Assembly (NCBI GenBank): GCA_937910825.1
Contig: CALEMO010000202.1
Coordinates: forward strand, 1-5,312
Source of the DNA: an uncultured Solirubrobacterales bacterium
GTDB lineage: Bacteria > Actinomycetota > Thermoleophilia > Solirubrobacterales > 70-9
Direction of reading: 5' to 3'
Length of the DNA stretch: 5,312 nucleotides
Part shown: positions 1-5,312 of the stretch, piece after piece
Numbering within the stretch: the first letter of the stretch is position 1
Layout: every line of letters starts with the position of its first letter
Translations under genes and position numbers: made by a program
The notes under the pieces: generated by a model
Databases searched by the model: none
Told to the model about the DNA's origin: nothing
The model's input: only the letters and a program-made list of their open reading frames with translations

Positions 1-152
1 ATGCGGGGTGTTGGTACCGAATGCTGGCTCCTCGGTCCGGGCCTGTCGATCGCGCCGACCCGCCGGGCAAGCTGCTCCGCAAGCGGGACCAGGGCCCAGG
101 TGATCAGTGCCGCCGCAAAGAACGCGAAGACGGCATCGCTCGTATCCACCAT
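1..152 (-). CDS. WecA/MraY-like polyprenyl-phosphate sugar-phosphate transferase, N-terminal fragment
   Basis: This gene starts at ATG 152-150 and runs off the left edge after 50 complete codons, so only the N-terminus is visible. Residues about 7-24 form a hydrophobic first membrane segment (AVFAFFAAALITWALVPL). It is followed by a basic stretch (residues 28-33, LARRVG) and then a cytosolic loop with D36-R37-P38, R41, H44 and PTPR at 47-50. This pattern matches the conserved start of the WecA/TagO/MraY-like family, where it is normally followed by a GG-containing segment. Family members transfer a sugar-1-phosphate from a UDP-sugar to undecaprenyl phosphate at the inner face of the membrane, the first step of making wall or surface glycans. 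The gene lies about 50 bases after the DUF354 gene on the same strand. A GGAG lies about 15 bases upstream of the ATG, which is too far for a good ribosome site; GTG at 149 is an alternative start. The sugar cannot be told from this fragment. Confidence 0.8.
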   Translation of the reverse strand, partial: MVDTSDAVFAFFAAALITWALVPLAEQLARRVGAIDRPGPRSQHSVPTPR

Positions 153-202
153 CGCTAAAGATTCTCACTCCAGCCCGGCGGACGCGGTGACCCGTCGCAA
201 AC

Positions 203-1210
203 TCAGCTCAGGGCGCCGAGGATGCCCTGCACCAGGAACTCCGGGTCCTGAGGTTCCCGGGCCCCGGGATCACCGACACGCTTGATGAGTTCGAGCTGCT
301 CGACGTCCTCAAGCACCAGCAGGCGCCCCTGCTCGATCAGGACTTCGTCGACCCCACCCATGCGACCCGCGAACGTCGTGTAAACGGGCGTGCCCAGGGC
401 GACTGCCTCGCGGTTCATCGTTCCTCCGGCACTGACCACGAGGTCGGCATAGGCGATCAGGCTCTGGGCGTCGATCGCCTTTGCCGGCACCACCAGGTTG
501 GGGGAATTCCGGGAGCGGGCGGAATCGGCCTGCGAAACGGTCCGCGGGATGACGACTGCGGTTACTGCGTCGCTGACGGCCAATCGGTCGAGCACCCTTT
601 CGTAAAGGGGGTTGTCGGCGTGGTACTCGGAGGTCTCGGGCGGCGGTCTGACGACGACCAGCACCCGCTCCAGGTCCAGGCCGAGCTCGGCGATCACCGC
701 GGGGTCCGGTTCGAAACCCGCCAGGTAGTAGTCCTCTTTGAGGCCGGGGTAGCGGACCAGCTTGTCACCCTTGGCGCCGACCCTGGCCATGCGCTCCACC
801 GGGATCGAGTCAGGGACCAGGACACGTTTTGCGATCCTGAAGGCAAGTTGGCGCTGAAGTCCGGCGAACTCGTAGTCCTGAAGCTGGGCGGACGGTATCC
901 TCGACGTCGCGGATACCAGCGCCAGGTCCACCGAACCGTGGGCTACAGCGAGGTCCGGCCGGAAACGACAGGCCACTCCGAAAAGCCTGGCCGAACGGCC
1001 TGCCAGGGCCCTTGCTTTGCCGAACTTCGATCCACCACCATGGGCTCCGACCACGGTGTGCTCGATCTCCAGCCTTTCCAGGATGCCGACGGTCTGGCCG
1101 TACTCCCTCGCTGTAATCAGCACCTCGCCACCGCGCTCGACGAAACGGTCGATGACCGGTTTCAGTACCAGCGGGTGCGCTGCCGCCGTGCAGTCGAACC
1201 AGACCCTCAA
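203..1210 (-). CDS. DUF354 family protein (GT-B-like, putative glycosyltransferase)
   Basis: A 335-residue protein of about the usual full length for the DUF354 family, whose members have a two-domain fold like GT-B glycosyltransferases and UDP-GlcNAc 2-epimerases. The reaction is not established. Visible marks are the RVWFD start (residues 2-6), TARE-x-GQT (33-40), [10 protein letters not shown] (57-66), AHGSVD (90-95), the PGLKEDYYL block (155-163) and the strongly conserved C-terminal segment [16 protein letters not shown] (260-275), which resembles a nucleotide-sugar-binding loop. The usual TNSPH near the N-terminus is replaced by TAAAH (8-12). No signal peptide or membrane segment is seen, so it is likely cytosolic. 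I chose the TTG at 1210-1208 because the residues right after it match the family N-terminus; no ATG lies nearby. This TTG overlaps the glyA TGA by four bases and has no clear Shine-Dalgarno, which points to translational coupling. With the WecA-like gene downstream, a role in surface polysaccharide synthesis is inferred. Confidence 0.88.
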   Translation of the reverse strand: MRVWFDCTAAAHPLVLKPVIDRFVERGGEVLITAREYGQTVGILERLEIEHTVVGAHGGGSKFGKARALAGRSARLFGVACRFRPDLAVAHGSVDLALVSATSRIPSAQLQDYEFAGLQRQLAFRIAKRVLVPDSIPVERMARVGAKGDKLVRYPGLKEDYYLAGFEPDPAVIAELGLDLERVLVVVRPPPETSEYHADNPLYERVLDRLAVSDAVTAVVIPRTVSQADSARSRNSPNLVVPAKAIDAQSLIAYADLVVSAGGTMNREAVALGTPVYTTFAGRMGGVDEVLIEQGRLLVLEDVEQLELIKRVGDPGAREPQDPEFLVQGILGALS

Positions 1211-2475
1211 CCGAGGCTGGTGTACAGCGGGTATTTGTCCAGGAGTGTGCGACTGCGGGCGCCGAGAGAGTCTCTTGACGTTTCGAATTCGGGGGAAAGC
1301 GCCGCCGCGATGATCGAGGCGATCTCGGTCATGTCGTCCGGCTGGAAGCCGCGGGTGGTCAGGGCTGGCGTGCCGATCCTCAGGCCCGACGGGTTCATCG
1401 GCGGCCGCTCGTCGAAAGGAATTGCATTCCGGTTGACCGTAATGCCGACCTGGTCGAGACGGTCTTCAGCGGTCTGTCCGTCGAGGCCGGTCGAAGTCAG
1501 GTCGACCAGAATCAGGTGAACGTCGGTGCCACCGGTAAGCACGTCCACCCCGTTGTCGATCAGCCCCGCCGCGAGGGCCCGGGCATTGGCAACCGTGCGC
1601 CGCTGGCGCTCGGCAAATTCCTCGGTCGAGGCGATGCCGAGCGCGACCGCCTTGGCCGCGATCACGTGCATCAACGGGCCACCTTGCTGACCGGGAAAGA
1701 CCGCGCGGTTGATGTCGGCTTTCAGCTCTTCCGTGCTGAGAATGATTCCGCTCCTCGGCCCACCCAGAGTCTTGTGAACGGTCGAAGTCACCACGTCTGC
1801 ATACGGAACCGGGTTCGGATGTTCGCCGGCTGCCACCAGTCCTGCGAAGTGGGCCATGTCCACCATCAGCTTTGCGTCGACCGAGTCGGCGATCTCCCGA
1901 AATGCCGGGAAATCCAGCTGCCGGGGGTAAGCCGACCAACCGGCGACGATCAGGTCCGGCCTGTGCTGCTGGGCCAGGCGGGCGACTTCGTCCATGTCCA
2001 CCCGAAGATCCTCGCGGGATACGTGGTACGGAACCACGCCGTACAGCTTTCCCGAAATGTTCAGTTTCATGCCGTGGCTCAGGTGTCCGCCATGGTCCAG
2101 AGCGAGCCCCATGATCGTATCGCCGGGGTTGATCAAGGCCATGTAAGCGGCGTTGTTCGCCTGCGCACCGGAATGTGCCTGCACGTTCGCGTGATCGGCA
2201 CCAAAGAGTTCCATCGCGCGGTCGATCGCGAGTTGCTCAACGATGTCGACCTGTTCGCAGCCGCCGTAGTAGCGTCGCCCCGGGTAGCCCTCGGCGTACT
2301 TGTTGGTCAGCACCGAGCCGGCCGCTTCCAGTACCGCTCGCGGCACGAAATTCTCCGAGGCGATCATCTCGAGCGTATCCCTCTGCCGGGCGAGCTCACC
2401 GTCAAGGGCAGCCGCCACTTCGGGGTCAACGTCTTCCAGCTTGGCGTCAAACAGTTGCTTGGTGGCGGTGCTCAT
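1207..2475 (-). CDS. glyA: Serine hydroxymethyltransferase
   Basis: GlyA is a cytosolic PLP enzyme that interconverts serine plus tetrahydrofolate with glycine plus 5,10-methylene-tetrahydrofolate, supplying one-carbon units. The protein has 422 residues, the normal bacterial length, and is intact. Hallmarks are EMIASENF (36-43), the [15 protein letters not shown] segment (58-72) and HSGAQAN (101-107). Further along are the PLP-contacting VDMAHFAGL (205-213), the active-site segment [13 protein letters not shown] with Schiff-base lysine K235 (231-243), the FPGQQGGP loop (260-267), and a C-terminal [14 protein letters not shown] (363-376) with the conserved carboxylate-binding arginine. The start is ATG 2475-2473. 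AAAGG at 2487-2491 lies 11 bases upstream, a usable but slightly distant ribosome site. The ATG overlaps the end of the MMPL remnant frame by four bases (ATGA), and a 7-bp hairpin sits just before the ribosome site. Downstream, glyA overlaps the DUF354 gene by four bases. The placement after prfA-prmC-tsaC matches a gene order common in Gram-positive bacteria. Confidence 0.98.
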   Translation of the reverse strand: MSTATKQLFDAKLEDVDPEVAAALDGELARQRDTLEMIASENFVPRAVLEAAGSVLTNKYAEGYPGRRYYGGCEQVDIVEQLAIDRAMELFGADHANVQAHSGAQANNAAYMALINPGDTIMGLALDHGGHLSHGMKLNISGKLYGVVPYHVSREDLRVDMDEVARLAQQHRPDLIVAGWSAYPRQLDFPAFREIADSVDAKLMVDMAHFAGLVAAGEHPNPVPYADVVTSTVHKTLGGPRSGIILSTEELKADINRAVFPGQQGGPLMHVIAAKAVALGIASTEEFAERQRRTVANARALAAGLIDNGVDVLTGGTDVHLILVDLTSTGLDGQTAEDRLDQVGITVNRNAIPFDERPPMNPSGLRIGTPALTTRGFQPDDMTEIASIIAAALSPEFETSRDSLGARSRTLLDKYPLYTSLG

Positions 2476-2486
2476 TGTTCAAACGA

Positions 2487-2491
2487 CCTTT
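2487..2491 (-). promoter_or_regulatory. Probable ribosome binding site of glyA
   Basis: The minus strand reads AAAGG here, ending 11 bases before the glyA ATG. It is the best Shine-Dalgarno-like match upstream of glyA and supports the ATG at 2475. No convincing promoter was found nearby. A CATAAAT stretch just upstream resembles a -10 box but lacks a matching -35 element. Confidence 0.45.
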
Positions 2492-2498
2492 CGGCTCT

Positions 2499-2519
2499 GG
2501 CCAGCGATTTATGCTGGCC
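2499..2519 (-). promoter_or_regulatory. Hairpin upstream of glyA
   Basis: The sequence contains a perfect inverted repeat: GGCCAGC, a 7-base loop (ATAAATC on the minus strand), then GCTGGCC. It ends 7 bases before the AAAGG ribosome site and 23 bases before the glyA ATG. No T-run follows on either strand, so it is not a standard intrinsic terminator. It may mark the 3' end of the old MMPL transcript, influence ribosome access to glyA, or be chance. A second small hairpin, GGAC-GTTA-GTCC, lies just upstream on the minus strand (about 2531-2542). Confidence 0.4.
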
Positions 2520-3271
2520 CCCAGGGACAGGGACTAACGTCCAGACTAGCAACGCTGCAGGTCCGTACCGCCCGCCAGACTTCTGATTTTCGAAGTATTC
2601 GTCGCCTTCGATGTAGATCTTCGGAACCATGCGGCCCAGCCGGTCGGGGAACCACCAGTTCATGCGTCGCGCCAGGATCATCACCGCCGGGACCAGCAGA
2701 CAGCGCACGATCGTCGCGTCGATTGCCACGGCGAAGGCCAGCCCGACCCCGAATTGCTTCACCACAGGGCCCCCGTTGAGTACGAAGCTGGAGAAAACGG
2801 CAACCATGATCAAGGCTGCCGAGGTGATCACCCGGCCAGAGGAAGCAAGCCCGCTGATCACCGCCGAATTGTTTTCCCCGGTGCCGTGATATGCCTCCTT
2901 GATCCGGCCCAGCAGAAAGACCTCGTAGTCCATCGACAGCCCGAAAAGGATGGCGAACATCACAAGTTGCAGAAAGCTGACCACCGGAACCGGTCCATCA
3001 AGGACGACCAGGGAGGCGCCCCAGCCGTTCTGGAAAACGGCCGTGGCCAGTCCGTAGGCGGCTGCGATCGAAAGCAGGTTCATGACCGCCGCCTGCAGGG
3101 GGCCCGCAACCGAGCGGAATGCGAGCATCAGGACAAAGAAAGAAATGACCACGACCAGCAGGATCACCCTCGCCAGCTTCTCGCTGATCTCGTCGGCAAG
3201 ATCAACGTAGCCCGCGGTCTGACCACCCACGTAGCCAGTGGATTTGGTTCCCTCCAGGGTCTTGGGGATCG

Positions 3272-3292
3272 GCTTTTTGAATCACAAAAAGC
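3272..3292. repeat. Perfect 8-bp inverted repeat at the MMPL truncation point
   Basis: The plus strand reads GCTTTTTG (3272-3279), a 5-base spacer AATCA, then CAAAAAGC (3285-3292). The TGA that closes the MMPL frame (3284-3282) lies in the spacer. The arms are AT-rich in an otherwise GC-rich window. Recognisable MMPL sequence begins just to the left of this repeat. It could be the scar of a deletion or template-switch event, or a small protein-binding palindrome. It does not look like an intrinsic terminator, since the stem is weak and no separate T-run follows. Confidence 0.6.
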
Positions 3293-3359
3293 GAACAATG
3301 TTTCCCAGCGGATAGTGCGCCTGCCGTTCCGCAAGGGCCGGCCACAACGCTGCTGAGAC
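3285..3359. other. Unassigned short segment between tsaC and the MMPL remnant
   Basis: These 75 bases follow the tsaC stop on the minus strand. I recognise no gene, RNA or terminator here. None of the three minus-strand frames continues MMPL-like sequence upstream. In the frame shared by tsaC and the MMPL remnant, one short stop-to-stop stretch ends in PLGNIVRFL, which I cannot assign. Small palindromes are present: GGCCGGCC at 3336-3343 and AACA-A-TGTT at 3294-3302. It may be leftover sequence from a deleted gene. Confidence 0.4.
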
Positions 3360-3986
3360 TCAGTTGCCCAGGGCGGCGATCAGATCGCCCCTGCTCATGC
3401 CGCCCTCCCGTAGCACGCTCCAGACGCCGTTTTCGTCAAGTTCTGTCAGGTCAACGACGGTCGATGGCAATCCCGTAAGGCTCCCGCCGTCGATCGCCAG
3501 GTCAACTTCGTCGCGCACCTCAGGAACGATTCCCCCGAACAACGAAGGCGGCGGCTCGCCGCTCAGATTGGCGCTGGTCTGAAAAACCGGGCAACGCGCC
3601 CCGGAGAGCGGGCCTTCGATCACCCTTATGCCGAGTCTTGAGGGATCCTCGCGGCAGGCGAGCGGATAGCGGTGCCTCGGGTTGGGCACGATCAGGGTCA
3701 CCGGACCTGGCAGCAGCCGCCCCACCGCCTCGCCGACTTTCTGGCCGAGGTCACGAATCAGCTCACGCATCGCCAGCGGCGAAAAATACATGACCGCAGA
3801 AGGCTTGCCGTCGTCGCGCCCCTTGATCTCGTGGATCCGCCCGACCGCTTTTTCGTTTAGCGGGTCGCAGGCCAGCCCGTAGATGCCGTCAGACGGAAAA
3901 AGTGCCACTTCGCCCTTGCTGATGCAGCTCTCCAGGGCCTGTCTGGCCGAACCGCCGGCGTTGATGTCTGTGGCAACGACTTTCAC
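3360..3986 (-). CDS. tsaC: L-threonylcarbamoyladenylate synthase (TsaC/YwlC, YrdC domain)
   Basis: This cytosolic enzyme condenses threonine, bicarbonate and ATP into threonylcarbamoyl-AMP, the donor for t6A at position 37 of ANN-decoding tRNAs. The transfer itself is done by the TsaD/TsaB/TsaE proteins, not encoded here. At 208 residues it is the short TsaC form, a single YrdC domain without the extra Sua5 domain. Visible motifs are FPSDGIYGLACDP (30-42), IKGRDDGKP (54-62), LLPGPVTLIVPNP (91-103), LGIRV (118-122), TSANLSGEP (137-145), the STVVDLT strand (175-181) and VLREGG (191-196). The first motif differs from the usual PTDTVYGL by having S-D-G-I in place of T-D-T-V. The start is GTG 3986-3984, chosen because it puts the conserved motif at the normal distance from the N-terminus. 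A GAGATGA stretch just upstream may serve as the ribosome site. It lies 12 bases after the prmC stop, so the two are probably one operon. Confidence 0.93.
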   Translation of the reverse strand: MKVVATDINAGGSARQALESCISKGEVALFPSDGIYGLACDPLNEKAVGRIHEIKGRDDGKPSAVMYFSPLAMRELIRDLGQKVGEAVGRLLPGPVTLIVPNPRHRYPLACREDPSRLGIRVIEGPLSGARCPVFQTSANLSGEPPPSLFGGIVPEVRDEVDLAIDGGSLTGLPSTVVDLTELDENGVWSVLREGGMSRGDLIAALGN

Positions 3987-3998
3987 CGGTAAATCATC

Positions 3999-4871
3999 TC
4001 AATCGACGGGATCCGGCACCTGCGAATAGCCAACTACAACCCGGCCGATGCCGGCCAGGTCTGGCCAGGCCTTCACGTCGGTGAAGCCCGCTGCTTCGAC
4101 CAGCCCACATACAACTTCCGCCTGGCCGTGACCGATCTCGAGCCCGATCGCAGCGGTCTCAATGTCGCCTGATGCCAACTCGGTCAGCACCTCTTCAATT
4201 ACTTCATAGCCGGTCTTGCCGCCGAAGACCGCGACATCCGGTTCCCATCCGCGGATTTCCGGAGCCAGCCCTTCCCCATGGGCGACATACGGAAGGTTGC
4301 CGAGAATCAGGTCAAACTCGCCCGATTCGGGAAGAGAACCGACGATGAACTCGACCCGGTCGTCCAATCCCAGGGTAATCCCATTCGCCCGGGCCACCGC
4401 GATCGCATCAGCCGAGATGTCGGTCGCGACCACTTCGCAGCCGTCGATCTCGTCGGCGACCGCAAGGGCGATCGCCCCTGAACCCGTCCCGATCTCCAGC
4501 ACCCTGCCCGGCATCTGCTCGATTGCCAGCTCGACCAGCATCTCCGACTCGGGCCGGGGGATCAGCACCCGGGGGTCAACGATCAGGTCGATGTGTCGAA
4601 AGCCCTTGCTGCCAAGGATGTATGCCACCGGTTCCCGCCTCAGACGGCGGCGAACCGCGGTCGAGAACGACCTGGACTGCGACGGGGTCAGAGCCGTTTC
4701 CGGACTGGCGATGAAGCTCGAGCGGTCGCGACCGGTGATGCTGGCCAGCATCACCTCTGCGTCCAGCTTCGGCATCTGTATGCCTGCGGCTGAGAACGCT
4801 TCGACGGCGGCTTCGAGAGCCTCTCTCTGGGGTGCACCTTCCGGGATCCCGGCATCGCTCGACATGCTCAT
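3999..4871 (-). CDS. prmC: Release factor glutamine methyltransferase PrmC (HemK)
   Basis: PrmC uses S-adenosylmethionine to N5-methylate the glutamine of the GGQ motif in RF1 and RF2, which improves peptide release on the ribosome. The protein has 290 residues, close to the family norm, and is intact. The N-terminal helical substrate-binding domain ends with [13 protein letters not shown] (79-91), followed by the linker [15 protein letters not shown] (100-114). The Rossmann methyltransferase domain shows [14 protein letters not shown] (124-137, SAM loop), D151 in VATDIS, and the active-site motif N192-L193-P194-Y195. It ends with [11 protein letters not shown] (208-218) and [12 protein letters not shown] (271-282). 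The catalytic motif is NLPY rather than the more common NPPY; both keep the asparagine, proline and tyrosine. The start ATG 4871 overlaps the prfA TGA by four bases (ATGA), so translation is probably coupled; ATG 4865 is an alternative. Its substrate RF1 is encoded directly upstream, a widely conserved pairing. Confidence 0.96.
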   Translation of the reverse strand: MSMSSDAGIPEGAPQREALEAAVEAFSAAGIQMPKLDAEVMLASITGRDRSSFIASPETALTPSQSRSFSTAVRRRLRREPVAYILGSKGFRHIDLIVDPRVLIPRPESEMLVELAIEQMPGRVLEIGTGSGAIALAVADEIDGCEVVATDISADAIAVARANGITLGLDDRVEFIVGSLPESGEFDLILGNLPYVAHGEGLAPEIRGWEPDVAVFGGKTGYEVIEEVLTELASGDIETAAIGLEIGHGQAEVVCGLVEAAGFTDVKAWPDLAGIGRVVVGYSQVPDPVD

Positions 4872-5312
4872 CCGGCCTGCGCCGCTTCGAGGCGCAGGCG
4901 CTTCTCTTCGCTTGCCAGAGCGTTGGTGAACTCGCCCAGACCGCCGGCGAGAACCGAGTCGATGTCATGTGAGGTCAGCTTTATCCGGTGGTCGGTGACC
5001 CTTCCCTGCGGGAAGTTATAGGTCCTGATCTTTTCCGAGCGCTGGCCCGAGCCGACCTGCGCCTTGCGCTCGGAGGCGATCGCCGCCTGCTGCTCGGCGA
5101 GCTGGCGTTCGTAGATCCTCGCCCGCAGGACACGCATCGCTTTCTCCCGGTTCTGCAGCTGGGATTTTTCGTCTTGCATCGAGACCACTATCCCGGTCGG
5201 CTTATGGGTGATACGCACCGCGGAGTCGGTCGTATTGACGGACTGGCCACCGGGTCCGGAAGAGCGATAGACGTCTATCTGAAGATCGTTCTGCTCAACC
5301 TGAACTTCAACC
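4868..5312 (-). CDS. prfA: Peptide chain release factor 1 (RF1), C-terminal fragment
   Basis: RF1 reads UAA and UAG stop codons in the ribosomal A site and triggers release of the finished protein. The gene enters from the right edge, and the last 147 of about 355 residues are visible. The frame is open to the edge, so the GTG at 5218 is an internal valine, not a start. The fragment begins inside domain 3 with [20 protein letters not shown] (residues 9-28), holding the catalytic GGQ (21-23, bases 5251-5243), then RITHKPTG (33-40). The segment [20 protein letters not shown] (87-106) followed by DHRI is typical of RF1 and differs from RF2, so prfB is unlikely. The stop-codon-reading domain lies outside the window. 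The glutamine of GGQ is the target of PrmC, encoded by the next gene with a four-base overlap. GGQ is followed by serine, where many RF1 proteins have histidine. Confidence 0.96.
   Translation of the reverse strand, partial: VEVQVEQNDLQIDVYRSSGPGGQSVNTTDSAVRITHKPTGIVVSMQDEKSQLQNREKAMRVLRARIYERQLAEQQAAIASERKAQVGSGQRSEKIRTYNFPQGRVTDHRIKLTSHDIDSVLAGGLGEFTNALASEEKRLRLEAAQAG

Larger units (their letters stand above)
2472..3281 (-). pseudogene. MMPL family transporter, 5'-truncated remnant (C-terminal membrane domain)
   Basis: The open frame encodes the last third of an MMPL/RND-type membrane transporter. Family members use the proton gradient to export lipids or drugs, are usually over 700 residues, and have two six-helix membrane halves. 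Only 269 codons remain. They begin right after an in-frame TGA (3284-3282) with FKKPIPKTLEGTKSTGY and continue into GGQTAGYVDLADEI, which looks internal to the family, just before the second membrane half. Counting from GTG 3230, membrane segments are at about 22-38, 45-66, 81-107, 134-152 and 159-187. The signature LFGLSMDYEVFLLGRIKE lies at 95-112 and DATIVRCLLVPA at 171-182. No start with a Shine-Dalgarno is seen, and the N-terminal helices and extracellular domain are missing, so I call it a pseudogene. The body is free of frameshifts, so the loss may be recent. The last 35 or so codons (after YFENQK) look non-coding and read on to a TGA overlapping the glyA ATG. Making a short half-transporter from GTG 3230 is possible but less likely. 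Confidence 0.8.

Noticed and set aside
1..285. Plus-strand open frame at the left edge
   Set aside because: The minus strand here encodes a recognisable WecA-like N-terminus and the DUF354 C-terminus, which explains the region better.
620..1519. Plus-strand open frame of 299 codons opposite the DUF354 gene and glyA
   Set aside because: It crosses the boundary of two well-supported minus-strand genes, and its composition looks like an antisense translation with no known motif.
2476..2580. Possible glycine or folate riboswitch before glyA
   Set aside because: Hairpins are present, but I could not match the conserved core of either class, and the space is too short for a typical glycine riboswitch.
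1516..2586. Long plus-strand open frame (356 codons) opposite glyA
   Set aside because: It lies antisense to a certain glyA, its protein has no recognisable domain, and such shadows are common in GC-rich coding DNA.
3272..3292. Intrinsic terminator for tsaC
   Set aside because: The stem is AT-rich and there is no T-run after it, so it does not fit a rho-independent terminator.
2754..3356. Plus-strand open frame of 200 codons over the MMPL remnant
   Set aside because: It is antisense to clear MMPL membrane segments; the protein is highly polar with no domain that I recognise.
3282..3362. Stop-codon readthrough joining tsaC and the MMPL remnant, which share a frame
   Set aside because: Two separate TGA stops would have to be read through and no recoding signal is seen; the shared frame is a one-in-three coincidence.

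Overview
This window looks like chromosomal DNA from a GC-rich actinobacterium. The closest fit I can suggest is the class Thermoleophilia (Solirubrobacterales-like). That is inferred from protein style (the DUF354 protein, the short TsaC, the MMPL transporter) and from gene order, not from a database search. All supported genes lie on the minus strand, so they are transcribed from the right edge to the left edge. The long plus-strand open frames are shadows of these genes.

Reading in the direction of transcription: (1) the C-terminal part of prfA (release factor RF1), including its GGQ loop; (2) prmC, the methyltransferase that modifies the GGQ glutamine, overlapping prfA by ATGA; (3) tsaC/ywlC, which makes the threonylcarbamoyl-adenylate used for the t6A modification of tRNA; (4) about 75 bases of unassigned sequence; (5) a 5'-truncated MMPL-type membrane transporter, cut off at a stop codon that lies inside a perfect 8-bp inverted repeat; (6) glyA, serine hydroxymethyltransferase; (7) a full-length DUF354 GT-B-like protein that starts at TTG overlapping the glyA stop; (8) the first 50 codons of a WecA/MraY-like polyprenyl-phosphate sugar-phosphate transferase, running off the left edge.

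The layout joins a conserved translation and one-carbon block (prfA-prmC-tsaC ... glyA) to the start of a cell-surface glycan module (DUF354 plus WecA-like). Spacing is very tight: 4-base overlaps at prfA/prmC and glyA/DUF354, 12 bases at prmC/tsaC, and about 50 bases at DUF354/WecA-like. This suggests one or two operons with translational coupling. The unusual part is between tsaC and glyA, where many bacteria carry ywlE and/or rpiB. Here there is only a decayed or rearranged MMPL fragment, with palindromes at both of its ends. I saw no RNA genes, CRISPR array, insertion sequence or clear new defence or biosynthetic system.
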